A DNA stretch of 62,485 nucleotides from an uncultured Alloprevotella sp. (GTDB lineage: Bacteria; Bacteroidota; Bacteroidia; Bacteroidales; Bacteroidaceae), in contig CALUOQ010000014.1 in NCBI GenBank assembly GCA_944322325.1, positions 1 through 62,485 on the forward strand. The letters run 5' to 3'. The notes beneath the pieces are model-generated. The model was not told where the DNA came from and searched no databases. It saw only the letters and a program-made list of their open reading frames with translations. The position numbers and the translations under genes are program-made. Positions 26,975 through 35,920 of this stretch are shown in pieces. Positions within the stretch are counted from its first letter, which is position 1, and each line of letters begins with the position of its first letter.

Positions 26975-27571
26975 TTAAACACGGAGCATACGGCCGATTT
27001 CGCTTTCGATGTCGGCGACGCCGTCGTTGACGAAAACGAAGTCGGCGCGGCGCCGCTTCTCGTCCTCGCTCATCTGGAGGGCCATCCACGCCTCGGCCTG
27101 GGCGGCGGTCACGCCGTCGCGCGCCATGACGCGCCGCAGGCGGACGTCGCGGGGCGCAGCTACGAGGATGCGGCGGTCGACAAGGCGGTCGAAACGGGCT
27201 TCAAACAGCAGGGCGCACTCCATGACGACTACGGGCGCACGCTGCTCACCGGCCCAGCGAAGAAATCCCCGGGCCACCCGCGGATGGACCTCGGCGTCGA
27301 CACGCGCGGCCTGCTCCGCCCCGCCACACAGGTAGGCGGCCATGACGGCCTTGTTCAGCCGCCCGGCGTCGTCGTACAGCGCCGCACCGACGATCTCCGT
27401 CAGGCGGAGGCGCAGTTCGGGGTCTGTGCGGATGAGGCGCTTGGCCTCGTCGTCACAGTAGAAGACGGGGAAGCCGCGCTCGGCGAGGCGGCGACACACG
27501 TAGCTCTTGCCGCTGCCGATGCCGCCGGTGATGCCCCAACGCGCGGGGGCGGAGTCATTCCGAGGGAACAT
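26975..27571 (-). CDS. coaE: Dephospho-CoA kinase
   Basis: A 198-residue P-loop kinase performing the last step of coenzyme A synthesis (phosphorylation of the 3'-OH of dephospho-CoA). Walker A is GGIGSGKSYV (near 15-23). The CoA-site landmarks FYCDDEAKRL and HPRVARGF are present, as is the lid region with RRVMARDG. Length is normal. Its start overlaps the end of the YbbR gene by 17 bp. Confidence 0.95.
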   Translation of the reverse strand: MFPRNDSAPARWGITGGIGSGKSYVCRRLAERGFPVFYCDDEAKRLIRTDPELRLRLTEIVGAALYDDAGRLNKAVMAAYLCGGAEQAARVDAEVHPRVARGFLRWAGEQRAPVVVMECALLFEARFDRLVDRRILVAAPRDVRLRRVMARDGVTAAQAEAWMALQMSEDEKRRRADFVFVNDGVADIESEIGRMLRV

Positions 27572-28541
27572 CTTCTATCAGGAAATCAATGCTTTCGGGC
27601 GACAGGCGCACGTGGCTGACGCCCTGGGGAAGGCTGCGCAGCTCCAGCGGGCAGCGGCCGGTGGTGTTCTCGATAAGGTCCTCGTAGTTGACGACGAGGG
27701 TGAAGTCGTCCGCAGTGATGCGGCGGTAGTTGCTTGCCCCGATCTGGAACGTGACGTTCACCTTCGAGGGGAAAGCGCGCAGCGTCTTTGTCGCGGGGAA
27801 GTTGACCCAGCGCACGGGGACCTGCACGGTTTTCTCCGTGAGGCGGTCCACGTTGATGTGCACGGCGACGCGGTCGGGGACGAACTTCGCGCCGACCTCG
27901 GGGCGCAGCGCCAGTTGCAGGTGGGCGGAGTCGGTGAACTGCCGGTAGCGCAGGGGGCGCACATAGGCGGCATAGATGGTGTCGAGCTGCGGACGGGCGG
28001 CATAGACGGTGACGGAGTCGGGCTCGATGTCCACCGACGACACGTAGTACTCCTTGGCCGCGCGGAAACGCTGGCGCAACCGCACGGGTACGCGCTTCGA
28101 CAGGCCGTAGTTGAAGTAGAACTCCACGGTGTCGGGCTGGGCGGACCCGATGCGCGTGCCGGGCTCGAGGCGGCTGTTAAGCTGCCGCAGCAACTCGCTG
28201 GCGGGCAGGCGGACGTGGCCGGAACGGTTGGCCACCTGGTTGAAGTCGATGCTGATGGGCGGGAGACTGCGGCCGTACAGGTAGCGGAGCAGGGTGCTGC
28301 CGCGGTCGCGCAGGGTGAACTGCAACGTGGCGGGAGGCTCGGTCGTGATGACGACGTTCTGGCCCATGCCTTGCAGTTGCAGGCGCGTCTCCATCTTGAT
28401 TTCGTACTCCTCGTCAAGCGCCAGAAAGAGCCAGAACGCTCCCGACAGGCCCAGGAAGAACAAAAAAATCAGAAACTGCTTGTTCAGTACCTTCGACAAG
28501 CAGATTCTGATGATTCGATATGTCGTCCGCACGAAACGCAC
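27555..28541 (-). CDS. YbbR-domain membrane protein
   Basis: A 328-residue protein with one transmembrane segment (about 21-43, FLIFLFFLGLSGAFWLFLA) followed by a periplasmic region with YbbR-like beta repeats (about 50-325). YbbR proteins in other phyla sit beside the c-di-AMP synthase; here the neighbours are yajC and coaE, the usual Bacteroidetes order as I recall. The biochemical role is not established. 9 bp after yajC and overlapping coaE. Confidence 0.82.
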   Translation of the reverse strand: MRFVRTTYRIIRICLSKVLNKQFLIFLFFLGLSGAFWLFLALDEEYEIKMETRLQLQGMGQNVVITTEPPATLQFTLRDRGSTLLRYLYGRSLPPISIDFNQVANRSGHVRLPASELLRQLNSRLEPGTRIGSAQPDTVEFYFNYGLSKRVPVRLRQRFRAAKEYYVSSVDIEPDSVTVYAARPQLDTIYAAYVRPLRYRQFTDSAHLQLALRPEVGAKFVPDRVAVHINVDRLTEKTVQVPVRWVNFPATKTLRAFPSKVNVTFQIGASNYRRITADDFTLVVNYEDLIENTTGRCPLELRSLPQGVSHVRLSPESIDFLIEDVPSE

Positions 28542-28550
28542 GGCGCCGTC

Positions 28551-28886
28551 TTAGCGTTGGGGCTGACCGGCCTGGCTCTTGGGCAGGATGGCGCTGCGGT
28601 CAAAGCGTACGCGCACGCCGCTGGCTATCTCGACCGTGATGCTGTTGTCGGTCTCGTCGATGGCGCGTACGGTGCCGTAGATTCCGCCGATAGTGACGAT
28701 TTCCTGGCCCACGGCGAGGGAGCTGCGGAACTTCTGGATTTCTTTCTGCTTCTTGTTCTGCGGACGAATCATGAAGAAGTACATGATGGCGAAGATCGCG
28801 ATGATCATCACCCAGAACGTCCATCCGCCACCGGCGGGCTGGGCACCTTGTGCCTGAAGCAGGCTGAGGGGGGAAAGTGTTGTCAT
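28551..28886 (-). CDS. yajC: Preprotein translocase subunit YajC
   Basis: A 111-residue accessory subunit of the SecDF-YajC complex. One membrane segment (about 22-40, WTFWVMIIAIFAIMYFFMI), then the conserved RPQNKKQKE stretch and the small beta domain GQEIVTIGGIYGTVRAIDE. Inner membrane. It lies 30 bp after nusB and 9 bp before the YbbR gene. Confidence 0.95.
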   Translation of the reverse strand: MTTLSPLSLLQAQGAQPAGGGWTFWVMIIAIFAIMYFFMIRPQNKKQKEIQKFRSSLAVGQEIVTIGGIYGTVRAIDETDNSITVEIASGVRVRFDRSAILPKSQAGQPQR

Positions 28887-28916
28887 TTCGCTTTCGTTTG
28901 GTTATACTGTGTTTGT

Positions 28917-29852
28917 TTACTTGAGCAGTTTCTTTTCCTCGCGGAGCTGCTTGACGATGTGGTCGAGCATACCGTTGATGTAGGCCGCGCTGCGGGGCGT
29001 GCTGTAGACCTTGGCCAAGTCGAGATACTCGTTGAACGTGACGTTGAGGGGGATACTGGGAAACGTCAGTATTTCGGCCAGCGCCACCTGCATCAGCACG
29101 ACGTCCATGAAGGCAAGACGGCTGAACTCCCAGTTCTTGGTGTTCTTTTCGATGAGGCCGCGATACTCGCTTGCGTTCTGCAGCGTGGCGCGGAACAGGG
29201 TGTGCGCGAACTGCCGGTCCTCGTCGCTGTCGTAGTCGGGAAGCAAGGGCTGGTCGGCGCCGTTGGCGGGGTCGAAGCGCTTGATGGTCTTCAGGACAAA
29301 CGAGTCGACGATTTCCTTGTCGTCGTTCCAGTAGAGGCTGTGTTCCTCGAGCAGGGCGTCGAGTTCCTCGTTGTTGCAGACGAGCTCCTTGTAGAGGCGG
29401 CGTATCACTTCGCGGTCGGCGTCGTACGTGTCCTCCTCGCGCACGGACCAGAGGCGCAGCGTCCGGCTCTCGAGCACCTGAGCGTAGAGTTTCTTGATGA
29501 AAGCGTCTTCGTCGTCCCAGTCCTTGTTGCGCTTCTCGCGGAACTCGAGCAATTGCTTGTTCTCGTCCAGCTGCACGAGCAGGCGGTTGGCCGCAAGGTG
29601 GGCGTCGAGCAGGTCCTCGGCGTCCTGCTCGATGTGCAGGCGCTTGGCCCGTGCGGCTTTGGACTCAGCCTTCATTTCGGCCACGTGCCGCAACTCGACG
29701 AGTAAAAGGAGCAAATGATTGTACAAGTCGTAGGCCTTGGACAAGCTGAAGGTCAACTCTTTGTCGGCAACGTCGATGGTGCGTCCCTCGTTCTGATAAA
29801 ACGCGTACACCAGCTGCACGATCTTGATGCGAATCAGTTCTCTGTTAATCAT
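28917..29852 (-). CDS. nusB: Transcription antitermination factor NusB, long Bacteroidetes form
   Basis: A 311-residue NusB. The all-helical NusB core is in the C-terminal third (about 205-300: NWEFSRLAFMDVVLMQVALAEILTFPSIPLNVTFNEYLDLAKVYS). The first 200 residues are a charged helical extension absent from the roughly 140-residue E. coli protein but usual in Bacteroidetes. It binds boxA RNA with S10 (NusE) and supports rRNA antitermination. First gene of the nusB-yajC-ybbR-coaE operon. Confidence 0.93.
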   Translation of the reverse strand: MINRELIRIKIVQLVYAFYQNEGRTIDVADKELTFSLSKAYDLYNHLLLLLVELRHVAEMKAESKAARAKRLHIEQDAEDLLDAHLAANRLLVQLDENKQLLEFREKRNKDWDDEDAFIKKLYAQVLESRTLRLWSVREEDTYDADREVIRRLYKELVCNNEELDALLEEHSLYWNDDKEIVDSFVLKTIKRFDPANGADQPLLPDYDSDEDRQFAHTLFRATLQNASEYRGLIEKNTKNWEFSRLAFMDVVLMQVALAEILTFPSIPLNVTFNEYLDLAKVYSTPRSAAYINGMLDHIVKQLREEKKLLK

Positions 29853-29881
29853 ACTCCCTAAATAAAGATGCTATATCAGTG

Positions 29882-29889
29882 CAAAAGTA
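29882..29889 (-). promoter_or_regulatory. -7 box of the nusB operon
   Basis: TACTTTTG on the minus strand, 29 bp before the nusB ATG. Confidence 0.6.
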
Positions 29890-30030
29890 GGCAAAAAAAG
29901 CGATTCGCGCCGCTGGGGCGCCGTTTTTTTTCGAGAAAGGGAGCGCTTTCCCACTGAGCGGATACTCAGATGAGCCCTATGGGGCAGATAGGGCCAAAAA
30001 GCCTGACGTGGGGCGGCAATACGCCGCTGC

Positions 30031-30070
30031 TGGAAAACGCGAGCGGCCCGCCATCATTGGCGGGCCGCTC
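30031..30070 (-). terminator. Terminator of the polysaccharide export genes
   Basis: A perfect 13-bp stem (30041-30053 with 30058-30070) around a 4-nt loop, followed by GCGTTTTCC on the minus strand. Confidence 0.8.
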
Positions 30071-30105
30071 GGATAAGGATTGCGTCTGCCGACGCGTCGG
30101 GCGCG

Positions 30106-32595
30106 TCAGCGCTTGTTGGCGCGATGGAGCACGTTGACGTTGATTTTCCCGGCCAGGCCGCGCTTGCTGCTGGAGTGGCTGGAGTGGCCGTCGGAATGAT
30201 GGCCGTAACCATAGCCATAGCCGTAACCGTACCCATAACCATAGCCGTAGCGGTTGCTGAGGCAGTCGTTGAGCACGACGGATATGTTGCCCAGCTGCTT
30301 GTCGTCGCTGAGTCGTTGCAGGATGGGCAGGAAGTGGCGGTCCTGCACGCCGACGCGGATGACAAAAAGCGTCTGGTCGGCGATGCGGCTGACGATGCCG
30401 GCATCGGCCACCTGCATGGCGGGCGTAGTGTCTATAATAATGTGGTCGTAGCGCGTGCGCAGTTCGTCGATGAGTTCGTCGAAGCGGGCTTCCATGAGCA
30501 GCTCGGCCGGGTTGGGCGGCATGATGCCGGCAGGCATGAAGTCCACTTCCTTAAGCTGCGATTCGCTGGCCGGTATGATGAGCTCGTCCAGGTTGCTGAC
30601 ATCGCCGCTCAGGTACGACGTCAGACCGTGGCGGTTGCCCAACAGTTTGCTCTGCGTGCGCTTGCGGATGTCGGCGTCGATGAGGAGCACTTTCTTGCCG
30701 GCGCGGGCCAGGATGATGGCCAGGTTGCGCGAGATGAAGGTCTTGCCCTGCCCCGGCGTGGCCGAGGTCAGCATGATGACCTGGCTGCGGCGGCGGATGA
30801 AGCTGAGGCCATAACGGAGCATACGGAAAGCCTCGCTGACCACGCTACTGCTGCTCTCGCTCGAGATGAGCAGCTCGTGGTGACCCTCCTTGTCCACGCC
30901 TTCCCAGCGGGGGATTTCGCCGAGAATCGGCAGGTTGGTGGCTTCCTCGACGTCCTTGCGGCCGCGCACGGCGGTGTCGAAGTAGAGACGCAGGCCGAAG
31001 TAGGCCGAGGGGATGAGGATGCCCAGCAGCAGGCCAACGGCGAGGATAATCATGGTGTGCGGCGCCACGGGGTTGATGGGGCCGATGGGGTACTCGACCG
31101 TGCGGATATTGGCCTCGTTGACGGCGAGCTGTATGGCCACCTCCTCGCGTTTGCTCAGCAGGTAGCTGTAAAGGGCGCTCTTGACTTCCTGCTGGCGGAT
31201 GATGTCGCCGGCGTCCTTTTCGATGCGGGGCACGCCGGAGAGGAGCACGTCGAGCTCCTTTTCGTTGCGGCGGGCGTCGGCCACGCGGAGCTGGATGGAC
31301 TCGACGTAGCTGTCGACCGAGGAGCGGATGGCGGCGTTCATGGCCATGAGGCGCTGCTGCAGGTCGACCATCGTGGGCGAGTTCTCTCCGGTGTTGGCGG
31401 CCAGTTTGTTGCGCTCGAGCAGCAGGGTGTTGTACTCGCTGATTTGCGACTGTATGCCTTGGTCGGAGATGCCGATCAGTACGGGGATGATCTGGTCGGC
31501 CTTGCTGTTGTTCTTCAGGAAGTCGGCCAGGTACTGCGTCATGTTGAGCTCCACTTCGGCGTTGAGCAGGGTCTGGCGCGCGGCGCTGCGCTCGGTGAGG
31601 AAAGCCTCGGCGTTCTTCTCGAAGTCAACGATGCTGTTGCGCTCCTTGAAGCTGGCGAGGCTGGCCTCGACGTCGCCCAGCTCCTCGCCGAGGAGGATGA
31701 TGCGGCTGTCGATGAAGCGCACGGTGCTTTGGGCCACGCGGTTTTTGTTTTCGATGATGTCCTCCTTATAGACCTTGAGCAGCTCGTTGAGGAAGTCCTC
31801 GGCGCGCTTCGTGTTGGTGTCCTGGAAGGTCAGGTTGATGAGCGAGCTTTCCTTGTCGACCTCGCTGGCCGTCAGGTTGGTTCGCCACATCTCGGCGGCG
31901 TTGCTCACGGGCATACGGCTCACCTTGACGGTGGCGCTGGTCTTGTCCTTCAGGTCCATCGTGCGGGTCAGGACGAAGTCGCCGACCGGCGTTTTCACAA
32001 TCTGGCCGTAGCGTAGGGTCTTGTCGACGTTGAGCGCGTTTTCCAGGCTGTCGGCCCGGGGCCCGTAGACCTTGAGGTCGTGCAGGCGGTAGGAGTTGTT
32101 GTCGATGAGGTCGACCTCGAACGTGACGCTCTCGTTCTCGCGGGCGGCTTGCAGGAAGCTCACCTCGAACGGGCGGTTCTTATAGAGCGTGATGGGACGC
32201 AGCCCGACGACGGTGGTGTAGTCGACGTCGAGTTTCAGGTTGCGCACGACGCGCTCGATGAGGCGGTGGGATTGCAGGATGAAGATTTCGTTCTGCAACT
32301 GGTCGCCCGTGGTGATGCCGTTGAGCTCCAGGAGGGCGTTCATGTTGCCCGACATGCGGCGGCTGCCGCCCGTGCCCGACGCGTCCTCAACCAGGACGGT
32401 GGCAGTGCGCTGGTAGACGCGCGCCTGTTTCTGCTGGTACAGGAAAGCCAGGACCAGGCAGACAATGACGGAGAGGACGAACCACTTCCACCTGCGACGC
32501 AGGATGTTGGCACACTCGCGGAACAGGGAGAGCCAGTCTATTTCTTCGGGGTCCTTAGCCGGAACCGCCGCGGGATTCGGATTGGGATTGGCCAT
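30106..32595 (-). CDS. Wzc-like tyrosine autokinase / chain-length regulator
   Basis: An 829-residue inner-membrane protein driving capsule or exopolysaccharide export. A Wzz domain with a membrane segment (about 37-55) starts it; a large periplasmic region with coiled coil (about 250-470) and second membrane segment (near 510-530) follow. The cytoplasmic BY-kinase domain has Walker A ATPGQGKTF (near 612), Walker A' VLLIDADIRK and Walker B HIIIDTTP. The tail carries eight consecutive Tyr-Gly pairs (residues 783-798), the autophosphorylation cluster in an extreme form, then a His/Ser-rich stretch. It follows the Wza-like gene by 6 bp. No glycosyltransferase genes accompany the pair. Confidence 0.92.
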   Translation of the reverse strand: MANPNPNPAAVPAKDPEEIDWLSLFRECANILRRRWKWFVLSVIVCLVLAFLYQQKQARVYQRTATVLVEDASGTGGSRRMSGNMNALLELNGITTGDQLQNEIFILQSHRLIERVVRNLKLDVDYTTVVGLRPITLYKNRPFEVSFLQAARENESVTFEVDLIDNNSYRLHDLKVYGPRADSLENALNVDKTLRYGQIVKTPVGDFVLTRTMDLKDKTSATVKVSRMPVSNAAEMWRTNLTASEVDKESSLINLTFQDTNTKRAEDFLNELLKVYKEDIIENKNRVAQSTVRFIDSRIILLGEELGDVEASLASFKERNSIVDFEKNAEAFLTERSAARQTLLNAEVELNMTQYLADFLKNNSKADQIIPVLIGISDQGIQSQISEYNTLLLERNKLAANTGENSPTMVDLQQRLMAMNAAIRSSVDSYVESIQLRVADARRNEKELDVLLSGVPRIEKDAGDIIRQQEVKSALYSYLLSKREEVAIQLAVNEANIRTVEYPIGPINPVAPHTMIILAVGLLLGILIPSAYFGLRLYFDTAVRGRKDVEEATNLPILGEIPRWEGVDKEGHHELLISSESSSSVVSEAFRMLRYGLSFIRRRSQVIMLTSATPGQGKTFISRNLAIILARAGKKVLLIDADIRKRTQSKLLGNRHGLTSYLSGDVSNLDELIIPASESQLKEVDFMPAGIMPPNPAELLMEARFDELIDELRTRYDHIIIDTTPAMQVADAGIVSRIADQTLFVIRVGVQDRHFLPILQRLSDDKQLGNISVVLNDCLSNRYGYGYGYGYGYGYGYGHHSDGHSSHSSSKRGLAGKINVNVLHRANKR
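30202..30249. repeat. Hexanucleotide repeat encoding (YG)8
   Basis: Eight 6-bp units encode Tyr-Gly x8 in the kinase tail. Third positions vary (TAC/TAT, GGC/GGT/GGG), so the repeat is partly shielded from slippage. Unit gain or loss would stay in frame and change the number of phospho-acceptor tyrosines. Confidence 0.9.
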
Positions 32596-32601
32596 GGCTT
32601 A

Positions 32602-33414
32602 TTATTTTGAGATTGCGACTATCAGGGAAACAATGGAGGTCAGCATACCGATGAGCGAGCTCGACACGGAGAGGTACGTGTAGCTCGTGGAACCCTTCAC
32701 CTTCACCGACTTGTTGGACTCGACGTAGACCAGGTCGTTCTGCTGCATGTAGTAGGCGGGCGAGCTGAAGACGCTCTCGGGATTGGTCAGGTCGACGTCG
32801 TAGCTGACGCGCTTGCCGTCCTCCTCGCGGATGACGAGCACCTTCGTACGGATGGCCGAGCTGTTGAGGTCGCCGGCACGGCCGAGGGCCTCGAGCAGCG
32901 TGAGCCGCTGGCCGGTGAAGCTCTGCACGCCGGGGTTGCGCACGTCGCCGAGGACGGTGACCTTGAAGCTCATGATCTTGGTCGTGACGATGGCGTCGGC
33001 GATGTAGCCGTTCACGAGCTTCTGGCGGATGGTCTCGGACACTTCGTTGACGGTCATGCCTTTTACCTTGATTTTACCGAAAATAGGGAAATCGATGCAG
33101 CCGTCCTTGTCCACGTAGAAGTACGACACGCCGGACGTGGTGTTCGTCGTGTTGCTGTACGTGCTGCTCGAACCGCCGCCGATGAGGGTCTGCGTATTGA
33201 AAGGTTCTATCAGCTCGGCGTCCTTGCTGCTCACCGAGATGGCGAGCTGGTCGTCCGACTGCACGGTCAAACTGTACTCTTGGCCGATGTCCTGAGGCGC
33301 AGCGTACTGCAAGTCGGCACCTTGCAGGTACGTCATGTTCTTATTGGACACGCAGGAGGTACCCAAAAACAACATAGCCAGCAGAAAAAGAAGGTGATGA
33401 CACTTCGTTCTCAT
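32602..33414 (-). CDS. Wza-like polysaccharide export lipoprotein
   Basis: A 270-residue outer-membrane lipoprotein; lipobox LGTSC with acylated C21. The Poly_export domain (about 50-150) carries VQSDDQLAISVSSKD and the DKDGCIDFPIFGKIKVKGMT motif. An SLBB-like module follows (VTVLGDVRNPG to GRAGDLN). A hydrophobic C-terminal stretch (SSSLIGMLTSIVSLIVAI) could be the membrane-crossing helix of the pore. First gene of the export pair. Its leader contains a perfect palindrome just past the promoter. Confidence 0.9.
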   Translation of the reverse strand: MRTKCHHLLFLLAMLFLGTSCVSNKNMTYLQGADLQYAAPQDIGQEYSLTVQSDDQLAISVSSKDAELIEPFNTQTLIGGGSSSTYSNTTNTTSGVSYFYVDKDGCIDFPIFGKIKVKGMTVNEVSETIRQKLVNGYIADAIVTTKIMSFKVTVLGDVRNPGVQSFTGQRLTLLEALGRAGDLNSSAIRTKVLVIREEDGKRVSYDVDLTNPESVFSSPAYYMQQNDLVYVESNKSVKVKGSTSYTYLSVSSSLIGMLTSIVSLIVAISK

Positions 33415-33441
33415 TCCGTTAGTTTTTCAGTTAAGTCTATA

Positions 33442-33463
33442 ACACCGTAAATACTTACGGTGT
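33442..33463. promoter_or_regulatory. Perfect palindrome in the leader of the export operon
   Basis: ACACCGTAA (33442-33450) and TTACGGTGT (33455-33463) pair around 4 bases. It begins 1 bp past the -7 box, so it covers the start of the transcript: either an operator for a dimeric repressor or a 5' hairpin in the mRNA. Confidence 0.6.
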
Positions 33464-33464
33464 G

Positions 33465-33472
33465 CAAATATA
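33465..33472 (-). promoter_or_regulatory. -7 box of the polysaccharide export operon
   Basis: TATATTTG on the minus strand, 50 bp before the ATG of the Wza-like gene. Confidence 0.55.
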
Positions 33473-33522
33473 CGACTTTTTTGGTTTACAGGGCTTTTGC
33501 GCACCGTAATCTTTGCATTTTA

Positions 33523-33597
33523 CAAGTACTACGCCCGTTTTTCCTGTCGTAGTCCCCGTTTTTACGGGCGCAGCGACAGGAAAAACGAAGGCAGCAC
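33523..33597. repeat. Dispersed palindromic repeat, copy 2
   Basis: CAAGTACTACGCCCGTTTTT at the left and CGACAGGAAAAACG near the right end form a long imperfect hairpin; an inner CCCCGTTTTTACGGG stem is also present. Shares sequence with copies at 5564 and 38891. It occupies most of the gap between the export operon and ansA. Confidence 0.7.
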
Positions 33598-33707
33598 CCG
33601 TTGGCGCGCCACCGACAGTCCTATTCACCACACGCCCGGGCGCGGGGACTCATCGCCGACATTTCAATTACAGCCCGCCGGGACGCGCGGATTTCGCCAG
33701 AAGTTCG

Positions 33708-33715
33708 TACCTTTG
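33708..33715 (+). promoter_or_regulatory. -7 box immediately upstream of ansA
   Basis: TACCTTTG ends 5 bp before the ansA ATG, so the transcript would start at or next to the start codon. No -33 element is obvious. Confidence 0.5.
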
Positions 33716-33720
33716 ACTCC

Positions 33721-34800
33721 ATGAATCGACCTACCCCCTCACCCGCCCTGCTCATCATCTATACGGGCGGCACCATCGGCATGTTGGAAAACCCGGAGAC
33801 GGGCGCCCTCGAGTCGTTCGACTGGGAGCAGCTGCGCCGCCACGTGCCCGAACTGAAACGCTTCGGCTACCGCATCGACGTGGAGTCGTTCGACCCGCCC
33901 ATCGACTCGAGCGACATGACGCCGTGCGACTGGCAGCGCATCGTGCGCCTCATCGAGGCGGGCTACGACCGCTATGACGGCTTCGTCGTGCTCCACGGCA
34001 CGGACACGATGGCCTACACGGCGTCGGCCCTGAGCTTCATGCTCGAAAACCTGGACAAGCCCGTCATCTTCACCGGGTCGCAGTTGCCCATCGGCCAGCT
34101 GCGCACCGACGGCAAGGAAAACCTGCTGACGGCCATCGAGATAGCCGCCGCACGCGACGACGACGGGCGCCCCATGGTGCCCGAAGTGTGCATCTTCTTC
34201 GAGAGCCAGCTGATGCGCGGCAACCGCACCACGAAAATCAACGCCGAGGGCTTCAACGCCTTCCGCTCGTACAACTACCCCGCTCTGGCCCATGCCGGCA
34301 TACACATCCGCTACGACCGCCACCTCATCCGCCGCCCCGACCCGGCGCGCCGCTTCAAGCCCCACTACCTGCTCGACACCAACGTCATCATCCTGACGCT
34401 CTTCCCGGGCATACGGCGCGAGTACGTCGAGCAGGTGCTCCGCTTCAAGGGACTGAAGGGCCTCATCCTGAAGACCTACGGCGCCGGCAATGCACCCCAG
34501 CAGCCGTGGCTGGTGGACCGGCTGGCCGCCCTGCGCCGCCAGGGCGTCGTGCTGGTCAACATCACGCAGTGCTCGCTCGGCACGGTCGAGATGCGCCGCT
34601 ACGGCACGGGGCTGCAACTGCTGCAGGCCGGCGTCATCAACGGCTACGACAGCACGCTCGAAAGCATGGTGACGAAGCTGATGTTCCTGCTGGGCCACGG
34701 TTACGACATGCCCACCGTCGAACGGCTGATGAACACGAGCGTGGCCGGCGAAATCACGACGGACGGACCTACGGCGGGCTTTTTCGGAACCACACATTAA
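33721..34800 (+). CDS. ansA: Type I L-asparaginase
   Basis: A 359-residue asparaginase converting asparagine to aspartate and ammonia. The nucleophile T18 sits in YTGGTIGM and the second catalytic group in HGTDTMAYTASALSFML. No signal peptide, so it is the cytoplasmic type. ATG at 33721 starts MNRPTPSPALLIIYTGG; the frame is open upstream but runs through a repeat. It lies 7 bp before the binding-protein gene, and asparagine synthetase asnA lies further downstream on the same strand. Confidence 0.95.
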   Translation: MNRPTPSPALLIIYTGGTIGMLENPETGALESFDWEQLRRHVPELKRFGYRIDVESFDPPIDSSDMTPCDWQRIVRLIEAGYDRYDGFVVLHGTDTMAYTASALSFMLENLDKPVIFTGSQLPIGQLRTDGKENLLTAIEIAAARDDDGRPMVPEVCIFFESQLMRGNRTTKINAEGFNAFRSYNYPALAHAGIHIRYDRHLIRRPDPARRFKPHYLLDTNVIILTLFPGIRREYVEQVLRFKGLKGLILKTYGAGNAPQQPWLVDRLAALRRQGVVLVNITQCSLGTVEMRRYGTGLQLLQAGVINGYDSTLESMVTKLMFLLGHGYDMPTVERLMNTSVAGEITTDGPTAGFFGTTH

Positions 34801-34807
34801 TTATTAC

Positions 34808-35920
34808 ATGCGCGCGCGACTTTTCCTGCTCATCCTGCCCCTGCTGCTCGCCTCGTGCGGACGCCGCCCCACGGACGGCGCGACGGAGGGCGACACCCTG
34901 CGCCTGCGCCACGCCTCGCTGCTCACGGTGGTGCGCACGGACAGCTTTACGCAAGTCGACGTGGCCGACCCGTGGCACGAGGGCCATACCCTGCGGCGCT
35001 ACCTGCTCGTCGGGGCCGGACGCCCGCTGCCCCACGGGCTGCCCGAGGGCACCGTGGTGCGCACGCCCCTGAGGCGCGCCGTGGCGTTCAGTACGGTCCA
35101 TGCCTCCCTGATGGCCGAGCTCCACGCGCTCGACGGGCTCGCGGCCGTGTGCGACAGCCGCTACGTGGTCAGCCCCGCCCTGCGCCGCGCCCTCGACAGC
35201 GGCCGCCTCGCCGACGGGGGCAGCTCCATGACGCCCGACGCCGAACGCCTGCTGGCCCTGCGCCCCGACGCCCTGTTCGTCTCGCCCTACGAGGGCGGCG
35301 GCCACGGCGTGCTCGAACAGGCAGGAGTGCCCCTCATCGAATGCGCGGACTACATGGAAGCCTCGGCGCTGGGCCGGGCCGAGTGGATGCGCTTCTACGG
35401 CCTGCTCTTCGGCTGCGAGGCGCGCGCCGACTCGCTCTTCGCCCTCGTCGAACGGCGCTACGAGTCCCTGCGGCGCCAGGCGCCCCGCGGCGAAGCGTGC
35501 CCCACCCTGCTGGTGGACCGCATGGACGGCGGCACGTGGTACGTGCCGGCCGCGCGCAGCACGATGGGACAAATCTACACCGACGCCGGCGCGCGCTACG
35601 CCTTTGCGGACCAGGCGGGGCGCGGCTCCGTACCGCTGGCGTTCGAGACCGTGCTGGCCCGCGCCGGCGAGGCCGACCTCTGGCTCGTGAAATACGGCCA
35701 GCGCACCGACCTGACCTACAGCCAGCTGGCGGCCGACTATCCGCCCTACGCCCGCTTCCGCGCCTTCCGGGCACGGCGCGTGTACGGGTGCAACACGATG
35801 CACGTGCCCTTCTACGACGAGACGCCCTTCCGCCCCGACCTGCTGCTGGCCGACCTGGTCGGCCTTTTCCGCCATCCCGACCGCCGGGAGGGCCGCTACT
35901 TCACCCCGCTCCATGAGTAA
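34808..35920 (+). CDS. BtuF/FhuD-like substrate-binding lipoprotein
   Basis: A 370-residue periplasmic-binding protein of cluster A-II (helical-backbone type, for cobalamin, haem or Fe-siderophores). Lipobox LLASC with C17. Landmarks of the family are AFSTVHASLMAELHALDGLAAVCD (strand and helix of lobe 1), LRPDALFVSPY, and in lobe 2 TMGQIYTDAGARY and EADLWLVKY. It overlaps the permease gene by 8 bp. Substrate cannot be told from sequence; B12, haem or iron chelates are all possible. Confidence 0.87.
   Translation: MRARLFLLILPLLLASCGRRPTDGATEGDTLRLRHASLLTVVRTDSFTQVDVADPWHEGHTLRRYLLVGAGRPLPHGLPEGTVVRTPLRRAVAFSTVHASLMAELHALDGLAAVCDSRYVVSPALRRALDSGRLADGGSSMTPDAERLLALRPDALFVSPYEGGGHGVLEQAGVPLIECADYMEASALGRAEWMRFYGLLFGCEARADSLFALVERRYESLRRQAPRGEACPTLLVDRMDGGTWYVPAARSTMGQIYTDAGARYAFADQAGRGSVPLAFETVLARAGEADLWLVKYGQRTDLTYSQLAADYPPYARFRAFRARRVYGCNTMHVPFYDETPFRPDLLLADLVGLFRHPDRREGRYFTPLHE

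Noticed and set aside
30202-30249. CRISPR or origin-type iterons
   Set aside because: A coding hexamer repeat for Tyr-Gly pairs in a recognised kinase.
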